From Parafannyhessea sp902761955 (GTDB lineage: Bacteria; Actinomycetota; Coriobacteriia; Coriobacteriales; Atopobiaceae), in NCBI GenBank assembly GCA_902761955.1, contig CACWMM010000038.1, positions 1-29,271 on the forward strand: DNA of 29,271 nucleotides, read 5' to 3'. Position 1 is the stretch's first letter; the number at the start of each line of letters is the position of its first letter. This document shows, piece after piece, positions 7,775-16,067 of this stretch. A model generated the notes under the pieces. It was not told the origin of the DNA and did no database searches. It was given only the letters and a program-made list of their open reading frames with translations. Position numbers and translations under genes: made by a program.

Positions 7775-7805
7775 CGCCGGGCAGTTGCGAGCCGGGCGCC
7801 CCGAT
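7768..7805. terminator. Long inverted repeat between convergent genes, probable bidirectional terminator
   Basis: Perfect 11-base arms ATCGGGGCGCC / GGCGCCCCGAT, with a further GGC/GCC pair inside the 16-base loop. It lies between the ArsC-like gene (plus) and the amylase gene (minus). T runs are poor on both sides (GATTTCG on the minus strand). Confidence 0.6.
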
Positions 7806-7838
7806 GGCGTTTGATCGATCTGGGCAGAAGGCCGCCCG

Positions 7839-9209
7839 TCACCTCTCGCAGAGCCAGAAATGCGCCGAGAAGGGCTCGACCTCGCTGCCGCCGCCAAAGT
7901 CGTGGTCCGAGCCGTCTATCACGTCCTGCGCCCTGCCACAGCCAGCGTCGAAGTGGAACGTGTAGGGCTCCGCCGCGATGTTTATGGCCACGAACAGACG
8001 CTCGTGCTCGCTCTGGCGCTGGAACAGCAGCTGTTTGGGCTGTACCGCAACCTGCGAATAGTCGCCCCACGCCAGCGCCTCCGCGCCGGGGTGACCGGGC
8101 TTGCGGCACTCTGCGAGGGCAGAGACCCAATCCGTAAGGTCGTTCCACTCCGGCGCATCGAGCGCGGGCCTGAGCTCGTGATCGCCCGGGAGCTGCTCGC
8201 CCTCGATCCCCCACTCGCTTCCATAGTACACGTTCGGGACGCCCGCCATGCCAAAGAGCAGACCATACAGCGGCCGCAGCTGACGCTTGTCGTCCAGCTT
8301 CGTCGCGATGCGCGGCACGTCGTGGTTGTCGAGGAAGTTGAGCAGGTGCCGGCCGGTATACAGGTCCCACGGGTGCGAGCCGCTCTGACGCTCGAGCGAG
8401 TACGCGATCTCGTGCATGTTCGCAGAGTTCGCGGACGACCACAGGCCCTTGTACGCCTCGTAGTTCGTGACGGAGTCGCAGAGGTCGTCGCCCATCCACT
8501 GGTTGTAGTCGCCGAACATGGTCTCGCCCAAAAGCAGGAACTTCCCGCCCTTCTCGCCCAGGCGAGAAGAACGCTTCTGCGAAAGCTCGTTCGCGATGCG
8601 GCGCAGGTAGCCGAGGAAGCCCCGGTCCAGGCAGTATGCGACGTCCAGGCGCAGCCCGTCGACGTCGAACTCCTCCTCCCAGTCGCGGATGACCTTCGCG
8701 AGGTAGTCGTTCAGCTCGAAGTTGCCGTGGTTGAGCTTCACGAGGTGCCTGACGCCCTCCCAGCACTCGTAGTTGAAGCCGTCGTCCCACTCGTCGTTGG
8801 AGCCCCAGTCGATGTTGAACCAGCCGGCATACGGGCTCGCCTGGCGGTTCTTGCGGACGTCCTCGAACGCCCAGAAGCTGCGGCCCACGTGGTTGAAGAC
8901 GCCGTCCAAAAGCACCTTGATGCCCGCCTCGTGGCATGCGTCCACCACGTGGCGCAGGTCGTCGTTAGTGCCGAGGCGCCGGTCCACCTTCGTGTAGTCG
9001 ATGGTGTCGTAGCCGTGGGCCTCGCTCTCGAACACGGGGTTCAGCAGCAGGCACGTTGCGCCAAGCCTCTGCATGTGCCCCACCCAGCCGTCGTCCACGA
9101 GCTTGCGAAGCCTGTGCACGGGCTCGCTCGTCCTGTCGTTCTGGTAGGGCGCACCCGTGAGCCCCAGCGGATAGACCTGATAGACAACCGATTCCTCGTA
9201 CCAGCTCAT
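7839..9209 (-). CDS. GH13-family alpha-amylase/maltodextrin-degrading enzyme, cytoplasmic
   Basis: A 456-residue glycoside hydrolase of the alpha-amylase clan. All four conserved regions are present: D-G-V-F-N-H (102-107), G-L-R-L-D-V-A with nucleophile Asp189, L-L-G-E-T-M with acid/base Glu229, and L-D-N-H-D (Asp297). The start M-S-W-Y-E-E-S-V-V-Y-Q-V-Y-P-L is chosen because GGGAGG precedes ATG 9207-9209; the longer upstream reading is unrelated sequence. There is no signal peptide, so it acts on imported maltodextrins or on glycogen. The short size and lack of the extra N-terminal domain of neopullulanases suggest a small oligosaccharide hydrolase; exact specificity is unknown. It follows a GntR regulator by 61 bases on the same strand, which is probably its controller. 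Confidence 0.9.
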   Translation of the reverse strand: MSWYEESVVYQVYPLGLTGAPYQNDRTSEPVHRLRKLVDDGWVGHMQRLGATCLLLNPVFESEAHGYDTIDYTKVDRRLGTNDDLRHVVDACHEAGIKVLLDGVFNHVGRSFWAFEDVRKNRQASPYAGWFNIDWGSNDEWDDGFNYECWEGVRHLVKLNHGNFELNDYLAKVIRDWEEEFDVDGLRLDVAYCLDRGFLGYLRRIANELSQKRSSRLGEKGGKFLLLGETMFGDYNQWMGDDLCDSVTNYEAYKGLWSSANSANMHEIAYSLERQSGSHPWDLYTGRHLLNFLDNHDVPRIATKLDDKRQLRPLYGLLFGMAGVPNVYYGSEWGIEGEQLPGDHELRPALDAPEWNDLTDWVSALAECRKPGHPGAEALAWGDYSQVAVQPKQLLFQRQSEHERLFVAINIAAEPYTFHFDAGCGRAQDVIDGSDHDFGGGSEVEPFSAHFWLCER

Positions 9210-9270
9210 ACAGCCTCCCCCATCGTGGGATATGTGTTTCGCCCGGCCCGCCGGCCTTGGCGCGGCCGTG

Positions 9271-10008
9271 CTAGGCGCGATGCGTCTCGTTGCTGATGAC
9301 GCACCTGTTTGCGGGCAGCCAGATGCTGCCCCACTCGAACGGGACGCCGTTGTCGAGCCTGACCAGCTGGTCAAGCTCCAGCACCGGCGCGTGCTCGTCG
9401 CACTCCAGGTAGCCGCCCCTCACCTTGCCGGCCGTGCGTGCGGTGTAGACCATCTCGGAGCGACCGATCCCGTGGCCGCTCGTGCGCTCCACGGCCGCAA
9501 ACAGCGCCTCGTGCTCGAAGTTCGCATCCTCGATCCCCGGGCAGACGCTCAGGTTCAGGTGGCTTTCGATGAACATGACGGCGCGGTGGCTCACGTAGCG
9601 CACGCGGCACAGGTACAGGTAGTCGTCGCCCACGTCCATCTGCAGGTTCTCCGCGCAGAGGGGGCCGGCCTGGCGCACCTCCGACTTCACGACCTTCGTC
9701 AGGTACTTTATGCCCTGTGCGCTCATGGACTCGCCAAAAGAGAGCAGGCGGTTGGAGCTCGGCCGCGCCATGACGGGCTGCACCACGAAGGTGCCGCGCC
9801 CGCGCTGCTGCACGAGCAGCCCCTCGTCCACAAGCTGACGGATGCCCTTCTGGACCGTGCCGCGGGACAGGTGGAGCATGTCCATCAGCTCGTGCTCGGA
9901 CGGGATGGGCTCGTCCACCCCCCAGTCCTTCGAGTAGATCTTCTCGCGCACGTAGTCCGAGACCTGGACGTACAGCAGCTCGCCATCAGACTTGTCGAAC
10001 TTGGGCAT
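9271..10008 (-). CDS. GntR-family transcriptional regulator (HutC/UTRA subfamily)
   Basis: A 245-residue DNA-binding regulator. The winged helix-turn-helix is at about residues 10-75 (I-P-S-E-H-E-L, L-S-R-G-T-V-Q-K-G-I-R-Q-L-V-D-E-G-L-L, R-G-R-G-T-F-V). A UTRA ligand-binding domain follows from about residue 95 to the end. This subfamily usually senses phosphorylated sugars or amino-acid derivatives. It lies between the phospholipase C-like gene and the amylase, all on the minus strand, and most likely regulates the amylase and perhaps itself. The start at 10006-10008 is preceded by AAGGG. The effector may be a glucose-, maltose- or trehalose-type phosphate; this is a guess from context. Confidence 0.9.
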   Translation of the reverse strand: MPKFDKSDGELLYVQVSDYVREKIYSKDWGVDEPIPSEHELMDMLHLSRGTVQKGIRQLVDEGLLVQQRGRGTFVVQPVMARPSSNRLLSFGESMSAQGIKYLTKVVKSEVRQAGPLCAENLQMDVGDDYLYLCRVRYVSHRAVMFIESHLNLSVCPGIEDANFEHEALFAAVERTSGHGIGRSEMVYTARTAGKVRGGYLECDEHAPVLELDQLVRLDNGVPFEWGSIWLPANRCVISNETHRA

Positions 10009-10071
10009 GCATCAACCCTTCCGCGGCAGCCGTCGGCTCGCCGCATTTAGCCTCGTGCGCCTGCGACCGCC

Positions 10072-10785
10072 CTACGCATTGCCGTCGCTACCGACCTCGC
10101 CGCACCCCAGTGCGCCATGCTCGGCGTAGGCCCTCAGATTCCTGACCATTAGATGATAGACATTTTCGTACGTTTGCGAGAAGAACGACGCGTCGAGCAT
10201 GCAATAGTTTGGCGTGTCCGCGATGTGGTGCTCGCTGTTTTGCTCCACCACGTCGTCCGCGACGGCTATGGCGCGAATCGCGTCCGCCTCGGCTATGGGA
10301 TACTGCGGAAACGCGGCAGCCTGCTGTAGGACGGACCTGCTGACCTGCGGCGCTATGGCAAGCTCGAGCGTACGGCCAAACAGGTCGAAGTCCGCCTGCT
10401 TTCGCTTGCGGGTCTCCTCCCCCGGCTCGATGCCGCGCTGCGCTATGTAGCGGTTGTTGGCGGCGTTGTACACGTTGTCCGCCAGAAGGTGCATCCACGC
10501 ACCAAGCACCACGTCAGACGCACGGCCGTGCTCGTCCGCGGAGGCGCGCGCGTAGCGCGTCCAGAAGTCCCAGTATGCCGGCTGCGGCACGAAGGCCGGG
10601 TCCGCAAAGTGCGTCACCCGGTACGGCACCTTGCGGGAGATGGGCTGCACCAAATAGCCCACGTAGATGTCCGGCACGAGGTTGCCAAACAGGAACGCGT
10701 TCGCGTCGCGAATGCCCAGCGACCGCGCGTCCTGCTCGTGGAGCAGGCGCTGTACGTGGGCGATATGTATGTTCCAGCTTGGCAT
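10072..10785 (-). CDS. Zinc-dependent phospholipase C-like protein (PF00882-type)
   Basis: A 237-residue protein. The pattern M-P-S-W-N-I-H-I-A-H, F-L-F-G-N-L-V-P-D-I-Y-V-G, T-H-F-A-D and G-A-W-M-H-L-L-A-D-N matches, from memory, the zinc-dependent phospholipase C family of uncharacterised actinobacterial and clostridial proteins. The His and Asp residues could form the metal site. No signal peptide is seen, so a secreted phospholipase role is not supported. The ATG at 10783-10785 fits the family N-terminus; ATG 10792-10794, three codons earlier, is also possible. A TAGAAT at 10799-10794 would give an almost leaderless message, which is weak evidence. Substrate unknown. Confidence 0.75.
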   Translation of the reverse strand: MPSWNIHIAHVQRLLHEQDARSLGIRDANAFLFGNLVPDIYVGYLVQPISRKVPYRVTHFADPAFVPQPAYWDFWTRYARASADEHGRASDVVLGAWMHLLADNVYNAANNRYIAQRGIEPGEETRKRKQADFDLFGRTLELAIAPQVSRSVLQQAAAFPQYPIAEADAIRAIAVADDVVEQNSEHHIADTPNYCMLDASFFSQTYENVYHLMVRNLRAYAEHGALGCGEVGSDGNA

Positions 10786-10911
10786 AGGGTCCATTCTAGG
10801 CATAAACGCCGCAGATGTGCACGAAGCATGGCGCATCGGCCACCAAAGACACCAAGTTCGCATGCCCGCCCAGGCCAGCATGCCCACCCAGGTTCGCGCG
10901 CGTCGCACAAG

Positions 10912-10943
10912 AAGGTCCCCCGGGCCGCTGCCCGAGGGACCTT
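10912..10943 (-). terminator. Terminator hairpin after pheT
   Basis: Stem AAGGTCCC-CGGGC / GCCCG-GGGACCTT with one mismatch and a four-base loop, 39 bases after the pheT stop. The minus-strand T run is short (CTTCTTGTG), but the stem is long. Confidence 0.7.
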
Positions 10944-10981
10944 GTGCCTGCAAGCGCCATGCCACGCAAGGGGGCACGCCG

Positions 10982-13453
10982 CTAGCTGCGGACCTCGCCG
11001 CCGGTGGACTTCATGACCTTCGTCACGAGCTTGTTGTGGGCCTTCTCGACCTCCTCGGAGGTGAGGGTGTGATCGGCCGCGCGGTAGGTGAGCGAGAAGG
11101 CCATGGACTTCTTGCCCTCGCCCACGCGGACCTTGTCGCGGTACACGTCGAAGAGACGGACGTCCGCAAGGAGCTTGCCGCCGGCGCTCTGGATGCGCTG
11201 GACGACCTGCTCGCAGGTCATGCCCTCGTCCACGACGAGCGCGAGGTCGATGGAGACGCCGGGCAGCGTCGGGACCTCCTTGTACGGGAGCTCGCGCTGG
11301 GCCAGGCGCAGCAGCGCCTTGACGGAGAGCTCGAATGCTACGACGGGGACGTCGAGGTCGAAGTTCTTCAGGCTCGACGGGTGGATGTTGCCGACCCAGC
11401 CAAGCAGCTCGCCCTGGGCAAGGACCTCGGCCGCGCGGCCGGGCTGGAGCCAGCCGTACTGCTTGGGGTCCGCGGCCTTGAAGCGGACCTTCGTGATGCG
11501 CAGGGCGTCGAGCAGGTTCTCGACCACGCCCTTGGCGTCGAAGAAGTCGAGCTTGCCGTACTTCTTGTTCCACTGGTCGTCGTTCCACGCGCCGCACATG
11601 ACGCCGGCGACGTAGCTGGGCTCGTCAGGCTGGCTCTTGTGCTCGTGCCCGAAGAACACGCGCCCGACCTCGTAGAGCTGTACGTTCTGGACGCCGTGGT
11701 CCAGGTTGTACGCGACGGAGCGAAGGAGTCCCGGGATGATGTCGCGACGCATCTGGGACTGGTCGGCCACGAGCGGGCGCATGATCTGGACGGGGACGCC
11801 GCGGCCGTCCTCGCTCATGCCAAGGCGCTCGAGGTCCCTGGGGTCGGCGAAGTTGTACGTGGACGTCTCGCACAGGCCGCTCGCGCGCAGGACCTGACCG
11901 ATCTTGCGGACGCGCTGCTGCTCGACGGTGAGGCCGCCGGCGTGGTTACGGGCAGCGGGGAGCGTGGGCTCGACGTCGCCCTCGCCCCAGAGGCGCAGCA
12001 CCTCCTCGACGAGGTCGACCTCGCGCGTGAGGTCCGGGCGGTTCGTGGGCGCGACGACGTGCATGGGGGCGTGCTCGTCAGCGCCGCGCGTGACGGTGCA
12101 GCCCAGACGCTCCAGGCGGCGTGCCATGAACTCGGTCTCGATGGGGGCGCCGCACAGCGCGCGGACGCGGTCGGGACGCAGGTCCATCCGCGGCGCGTCG
12201 ACCGGCGCGGGGTACACGTCGACCATGCCCTCGCACACGTCCGCGCCGCAGCACTGCTCGAACAGCGCGGCCGCGACGTCGCTCACCAGTGCGCAGCGCG
12301 CGCCGTCGACCTGGCGCTCGTAGCGGATGGACGCCTCGCTCATGAGGTCGAGGTTACGGCTCGTGCGGCTGACGTGGCCCTTGTCGAACACGGCGCTCTC
12401 GAGAAGGACGTCCACGGTGCCGTCGTCGATGTCGGAGTTCAGGCCGCCCATGACACCGGCGAGCGCCACGGGCGTGCTGCCGTCGTCCGTGATGACGGCC
12501 ATGTCCGGCGTGAGCGTGCGCTCCTGGCCGTCGAGGGTCACGAGCTTCTCGCCCTCGTGCGCCGCGCGCACGACGATGTGGCGCTTGCCGTCGCGCTCGG
12601 ACACCTTGCCCAGGTCGAACGCGTGCAGAGGCTGGCCCGTGAGGAACATGACGTAGTTGGTGACGTCGACCACGTTGTTGATGGGGCGTGCGCCCGCGGC
12701 GATGACGCGCTTCGCGAGCCACTCGGGGCTGGGGCCGATCTTCACGTTGCGCACGACGCGCGCGGTGTAGCGGCCGCACAGCTCCGCGTCGTCGATCGTG
12801 ACGTCGACCATGTCGGCCGTGCGGCCGAACGCTGCGGACTCGTTCTTGATGGAGGGAAGCTCGATGTGGGTGTCCTCGTCGAGCATGGCCGAAACCTCGG
12901 TCGCCATGCCGCACATGGACAGGCAGTCCGGGCGGTTCGGCGTGATCTCGCAGTCGATCACCGTGTCGCTCATGCCCTTCCACTCCACGAAGTCGGCGCC
13001 CACGGGTGCGTCCTTCGGAAGAATCATGATGCCGGAGTGGTCCGCGTCGAGCCCGAGCTCGCGGCTGGAGCAATTCATGCCGAACGAGTCGACGCCGCGG
13101 AGCTTGCCCTTCTTGATCTTCATGTCGCCAGGCAGCGTCGCGCCCACGAGCGCGGTGACGGTCTTGTCGCCCACCTCGAAGTTCTGGGCGCCGCACACCA
13201 CCTGCAGGGGGCAGGGCTCGCCCTTCTCGTCCACGTTGTACTTGCCCACGTCCATCTTGCAGACGTACATGTGGTCGGAGTCCGGATGGGGCACCTTCTC
13301 GAGCACCTTGGATGTCACGACGCGGGTGATGTCCGCGCCGACGCGCTCGACCGCCTCGACCTCCGTGCCGGTGCGGACGAACTCCCTCACGAGGTCCTGG
13401 GGGTCCTCGGGCACGTCCACCATGGTCTTGAGCCACTCATAAGAGACACGCAT
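10982..13453 (-). CDS. pheT: Phenylalanine--tRNA ligase beta subunit
   Basis: Large subunit (823 residues) of the alpha2-beta2 enzyme that charges tRNA-Phe. In order it shows the N-terminal M-R-V-S-Y-E-W-L-K, an OB tRNA-binding domain (C-G-A-Q-N-F-E-V-G-D, L-R-G-V-D-S-F-G-M-N-C-S), the B3/B4 editing domain (Y-V-M-F-L-T-G-Q-P-L-H-A-F-D), B5 and the catalytic-like B6/B7 region. It ends in the anticodon-binding FDX-ACB domain (P-S-I/V-S-I-D-L-A-L-V-type sequence, S-L-T-Y-R-A-A-D-H-T-L-T). The ATG at 13451-13453 has AAAGG upstream and fits the family; an in-frame ATG 14 codons earlier adds a Lys/Ala-rich stretch. It lies 90 bases downstream of pheS on the same transcript, under the T-box. Confidence 0.97.
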   Translation of the reverse strand: MRVSYEWLKTMVDVPEDPQDLVREFVRTGTEVEAVERVGADITRVVTSKVLEKVPHPDSDHMYVCKMDVGKYNVDEKGEPCPLQVVCGAQNFEVGDKTVTALVGATLPGDMKIKKGKLRGVDSFGMNCSSRELGLDADHSGIMILPKDAPVGADFVEWKGMSDTVIDCEITPNRPDCLSMCGMATEVSAMLDEDTHIELPSIKNESAAFGRTADMVDVTIDDAELCGRYTARVVRNVKIGPSPEWLAKRVIAAGARPINNVVDVTNYVMFLTGQPLHAFDLGKVSERDGKRHIVVRAAHEGEKLVTLDGQERTLTPDMAVITDDGSTPVALAGVMGGLNSDIDDGTVDVLLESAVFDKGHVSRTSRNLDLMSEASIRYERQVDGARCALVSDVAAALFEQCCGADVCEGMVDVYPAPVDAPRMDLRPDRVRALCGAPIETEFMARRLERLGCTVTRGADEHAPMHVVAPTNRPDLTREVDLVEEVLRLWGEGDVEPTLPAARNHAGGLTVEQQRVRKIGQVLRASGLCETSTYNFADPRDLERLGMSEDGRGVPVQIMRPLVADQSQMRRDIIPGLLRSVAYNLDHGVQNVQLYEVGRVFFGHEHKSQPDEPSYVAGVMCGAWNDDQWNKKYGKLDFFDAKGVVENLLDALRITKVRFKAADPKQYGWLQPGRAAEVLAQGELLGWVGNIHPSSLKNFDLDVPVVAFELSVKALLRLAQRELPYKEVPTLPGVSIDLALVVDEGMTCEQVVQRIQSAGGKLLADVRLFDVYRDKVRVGEGKKSMAFSLTYRAADHTLTSEEVEKAHNKLVTKVMKSTGGEVRS

Positions 13454-13516
13454 CTTGTTGCCTTTCTTTGCGGGAGCCTTGACGGCCGCCCGCACGTCGC
13501 CTTTTTCTGGGGTGCG

Positions 13517-13534
13517 ACCCCGCGTGCGCGGGGT
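13517..13534 (-). other. Perfect hairpin in the pheS-pheT spacer
   Basis: ACCCCGCG, two bases, CGCGGGGT. There is no T run on the minus strand, so it is probably not a full terminator. It may be an mRNA processing or stability element between the two subunit genes. Confidence 0.5.
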
Positions 13535-13543
13535 GCGCGGCAG

Positions 13544-14611
13544 CTAGAACTGCCTGAGGAAGCGCATGTCGCCCGTCATGAGCATGCGCAGGTCCGGCAG
13601 GTCGTAGCGCAGGGCCGCGACGCGCTCCACGCCGATGCCGAAGGCGAAGCCGGAGTACTTCTCGGGGTCGATGCCGCAGTAGCGGAACACGTTGGGGTCC
13701 ACCATGCCGCAGCCCAGGATCTCGAGCCAGCCGGTGTTCTTGCAGAAGCGGCAGCCCTTGCCGTGGCACACGCCGCAGCTGACGTCGACCTCGCAGCTGG
13801 GCTCCGTGAACGGGAAGAAGTGCGGGCGGTAGCGCGTGGCGCGGTCCTTGCCAAAGATCTCGCGGCAGAAGTAGTCCAGCGTGCCCTTGAGGTCGCCAAA
13901 CGTGATGCCCTCGTCCACGACGAGGCCCTCGACCTGCGTGAACTGCGGCAGGTGGTTTGCGTCTGCCGTGTCGGGGCGGAACACCGTGCCCGGGCAGATC
14001 ATGTAGATGGGGGGCTTCTTCTCCTCCATCGTGTGCACCTGCACGCCGGAGGTCTGCGTGCGAAGCAGGACGTCCGACTCGCCCAGGACGTGCTTCTCCT
14101 TGCCCTCGGGCGCGTTGTCCACCACGTAGAACGTGTCCTTGGCCGAGCGGCTGGGGTGGTCCTCAGGGGCATTCAGGGCCGTGAAGTTGTAATAGGTGGT
14201 CTCGACGTACGGGCCGTCCTCGACCGTGTAGCCCAGGCCGCAGAAGATGTCCTCGATCTCCTCGCGGATTTGGCTGATGAGGTGCTCGGTCCCGGGGCTC
14301 AGCCTGCGTCCCGGCAGGGTGACGTCGGCCGCCTCCGCCATGATCCTCTCGTCCATCGCGCGCTTCGCGATCTCGAGGCGCGCCTGCTTGATGGCGCTGT
14401 CCACGTTGGCGCGCACCGTGTTGGCGAGCTTGCCCATCGCGGGGCGCTCCTCGGGCGGCACCTTGCCCATCATGTGCATGATCGCGGTGAGCGAGCCCTT
14501 CTTGCCCAGCGCCGCCACGCGGATCTTCTCAAGGTCCTCCAGGCTGTGCGCGCCCGCAAGCGCCTCCTGCACCCGCTCCTGAATCGCGTTCAGGTCGTCC
14601 GACATTGCCAT
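13544..14611 (-). CDS. pheS: Phenylalanine--tRNA ligase alpha subunit
   Basis: Catalytic class II subunit of phenylalanyl-tRNA synthetase, 355 residues. An N-terminal coiled-coil (about 1-90) is followed by the catalytic core: H-P-S-R-S-A-K-D-T-F-Y (motif 1/2 region), L-R-T-Q-T-S-G-V-Q, F-R-P-D-T, F-F-P-F-T-E-P-S, and motif 3 G-F-A-F-G-I-G-V-E-R. It carries the cysteine insertion C-G-V-C-H-G-K-G-C-R-F-C found in many Gram-positive PheS proteins. GGGGG lies six bases before the ATG. It is controlled by the T-box leader immediately upstream. Confidence 0.97.
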   Translation of the reverse strand: MAMSDDLNAIQERVQEALAGAHSLEDLEKIRVAALGKKGSLTAIMHMMGKVPPEERPAMGKLANTVRANVDSAIKQARLEIAKRAMDERIMAEAADVTLPGRRLSPGTEHLISQIREEIEDIFCGLGYTVEDGPYVETTYYNFTALNAPEDHPSRSAKDTFYVVDNAPEGKEKHVLGESDVLLRTQTSGVQVHTMEEKKPPIYMICPGTVFRPDTADANHLPQFTQVEGLVVDEGITFGDLKGTLDYFCREIFGKDRATRYRPHFFPFTEPSCEVDVSCGVCHGKGCRFCKNTGWLEILGCGMVDPNVFRYCGIDPEKYSGFAFGIGVERVAALRYDLPDLRMLMTGDMRFLRQF

Positions 14612-14628
14612 GAAAATCCCCCTTTAAC

Positions 14629-14905
14629 AAAAAACCGTCCCGAGCACATGGCTCAAGGACGGAGTTATCCGCGGTACCACCTTGATTGGCGTTCACGTTG
14701 TCTCTCGCGAGCACCCACTCGTTGAGCCCCGTTCCGTGGGGCGGACGGCTTCCCTACTTGCCGGCGGCTGCCCGGCGGCGTTCAGGTCGCGGCTGGTGGA
14801 GTGAACTTCGTCCGTCAGCCTTCGTAGGAGCCTCTCAGCCGGTGAGCTCCCTCTCTGTCCTCCAGCGACGCGACGGCCGAACCTCTCCGTCATTGCCTAG
14901 TGGCT
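14629..14905 (-). ncRNA. T-box riboswitch (phenylalanine) controlling pheST
   Basis: On the minus strand the leader contains the T-box core AAGGTGGTACCGCGG (14683-14669). A terminator (CCGTCC/GGACGG with inner GAGC/GCTC) and six Ts follow at 14662-14629. Stem I has the conserved GGCTGAGAGG (14840-14831). Downstream the sequence GAAGTTCACTCC places a TTC (Phe) specifier codon at 14805-14803, followed by the expected purine. Uncharged tRNA-Phe would stabilise the antiterminator and switch on pheS and pheT. The pattern is class-typical and the specifier matches the controlled gene. Confidence 0.95.
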
Positions 14906-14906
14906 G

Positions 14907-14939
14907 AGGATAGCACAGAACGCCCGAGCGGGCGAGAAG
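14907..14939 (-). promoter_or_regulatory. Candidate T-box/pheST promoter containing the GGGCGAGAAG decamer
   Basis: CTTCTCGCCC (14939-14930), 17 bases, TATCCT (14912-14907) on the minus strand. The T-box RNA begins just downstream. A small CGCCCG/CGGGCG hairpin overlaps the decamer. Confidence 0.45.
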
Positions 14940-14986
14940 AACGCGGACATTCACAACTCGCAACGCGTTCGGGACGCACGGGCAAC

Positions 14987-15008
14987 GGGGCGCACGCGCA
15001 TGGGCCCC
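14987..15008 (-). terminator. Weak hairpin after the HAD pseudogene
   Basis: GGGGC...GCCCC arms with inner CA/TG pairs and mismatches, no T run, about 30 bases after the HAD stop. The rest of 14940-15037 shows no other feature. Confidence 0.3.
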
Positions 15009-15037
15009 AGGCCGCGCGCAATCTAAAGTCGGTTGCG

Positions 15038-15869
15038 CTACGCGGTAAACGGCCACTCCCCCGCGGCGAGCGCCTCGATCGCGTCCGCCACGGCCTCCTT
15101 CGAGCTCGGACCGATGTGCCAGCGGGCGGCAGCGGCCGCCTCCGGCGTCGCGTTTTCCACCGCCACGGAGTTGGGGATGGCCTCGAACATGGAGATGTCG
15201 TTTCCCGCGTCGCCGAAGACTACGACCTCGTCCACGCCGATTCCCAGCTCATGCGCAAGCGCAAGGATGCCCGTCGCCTTGTTCCATCCCGCGCGCATGA
15301 CGTTCGTGAAGCCCGGCTGCGGGTAGTCGAAGTCAAGCTCGTCCACACCTTGGTTCAGCGCCTCGACCATGGCGCGCGAGTCCTTCTCGCCCGCAGGCGC
15401 AAGCGCACCGTCCGCGGACTCCTGGGCCAGAAACACGTTCGCCTTCGTCGCAGCGAAGTCCGGAAGCCCGAGCGCCGTGCCGTCCGGCCGCGCGCGACAG
15501 GCCGCGGCGTACGCGGGAAACGTCGCCCTGAGGTCCTTAAGGTCGCCGCTCACGAGCGAGGGCGTCGCGCCGTCGAACGCGATGACCCCCGCATGCGGAA
15601 ACCGCGAAGCTAGCCTCGCGGATCTTGCGGCCGTCCAGGAACACCTGGTTCCCGTTCGTCGCGACGCACGTCCGGAAGCACGCGACGTCGCCCGAGAAGA
15701 GCGGCGACAGCCAGTCGAAGCCGCGGCCCGTGGCCGGCCCCACGTGGATGCCCGCCTCCATGGCATGGTGCATCGCCGCGCGCGTGCGGGGAGGAACGGC
15801 GTCGAGCCCCCACGGAAGCAGCGTGCGGTCGATGTCCGCAAGGATGAGCCTGATCTTCTGACGTGCCAT
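15038..15869 (-). pseudogene. Cof-type HAD-superfamily phosphatase, frameshifted
   Basis: HAD phosphatases of the Cof family dephosphorylate sugar phosphates and cofactors. The N-terminal frame starts at ATG 15867-15869 (AGAGGA upstream). It has the catalytic A-D-I-D-R-T, then A-T-G-R and A-T-N-G-N-Q up to D-G-R-K-I-R-E-A-S. The protein then continues in another frame from about 15600: V-I-A-F-D-G, K-A-T-G with its Lys, and V-V-V-F-G-D-A-G-N-D-I-S-M-F with the metal-binding Asp residues. The switch falls at a 20-base near-palindrome (15602-15621, centre GCTAGC). Compared with the family, about 15-25 residues seem to be missing there. Both halves are otherwise well conserved, so the break is recent or a sequencing/assembly error. 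Confidence 0.85.
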
Positions 15870-15984
15870 TTCGTTCCTCTTTCGCGCGGTGCGTGCCATC
15901 AAACGCCACAACGTATGATACGGCAACGCCTGCCCCCGTCACGGCGACGTCCGCCCTTGGCCGCACGCCGCCCGCCATGCAAAC

Positions 15985-16008
15985 GGGGCCCGGCCTTGGC
16001 CGAGCCCC
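15985..16008 (-). terminator. Hairpin after the EIIA gene
   Basis: GGGGC-C-CGGCC / GGCCG-A-GCCCC, with one mismatch and a tiny loop, about 60 bases after the EIIA stop on the minus strand. The T run is weak (GTTTGC). Confidence 0.55.
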
Positions 16009-16067
16009 GCATCACAATCACAAATCCCAGGTCGCCCGCGGCGCAGGCCGCCTGCGCCCAGCGCGCC

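Noticed and set aside
10667..14725. A 1352-codon plus-strand open frame opposite pheT and pheS
   Set aside because: It is antisense to two clearly conserved genes, is His/Asp/Val/Arg-biased as expected for an antisense frame in GC-rich DNA, and has no family features.
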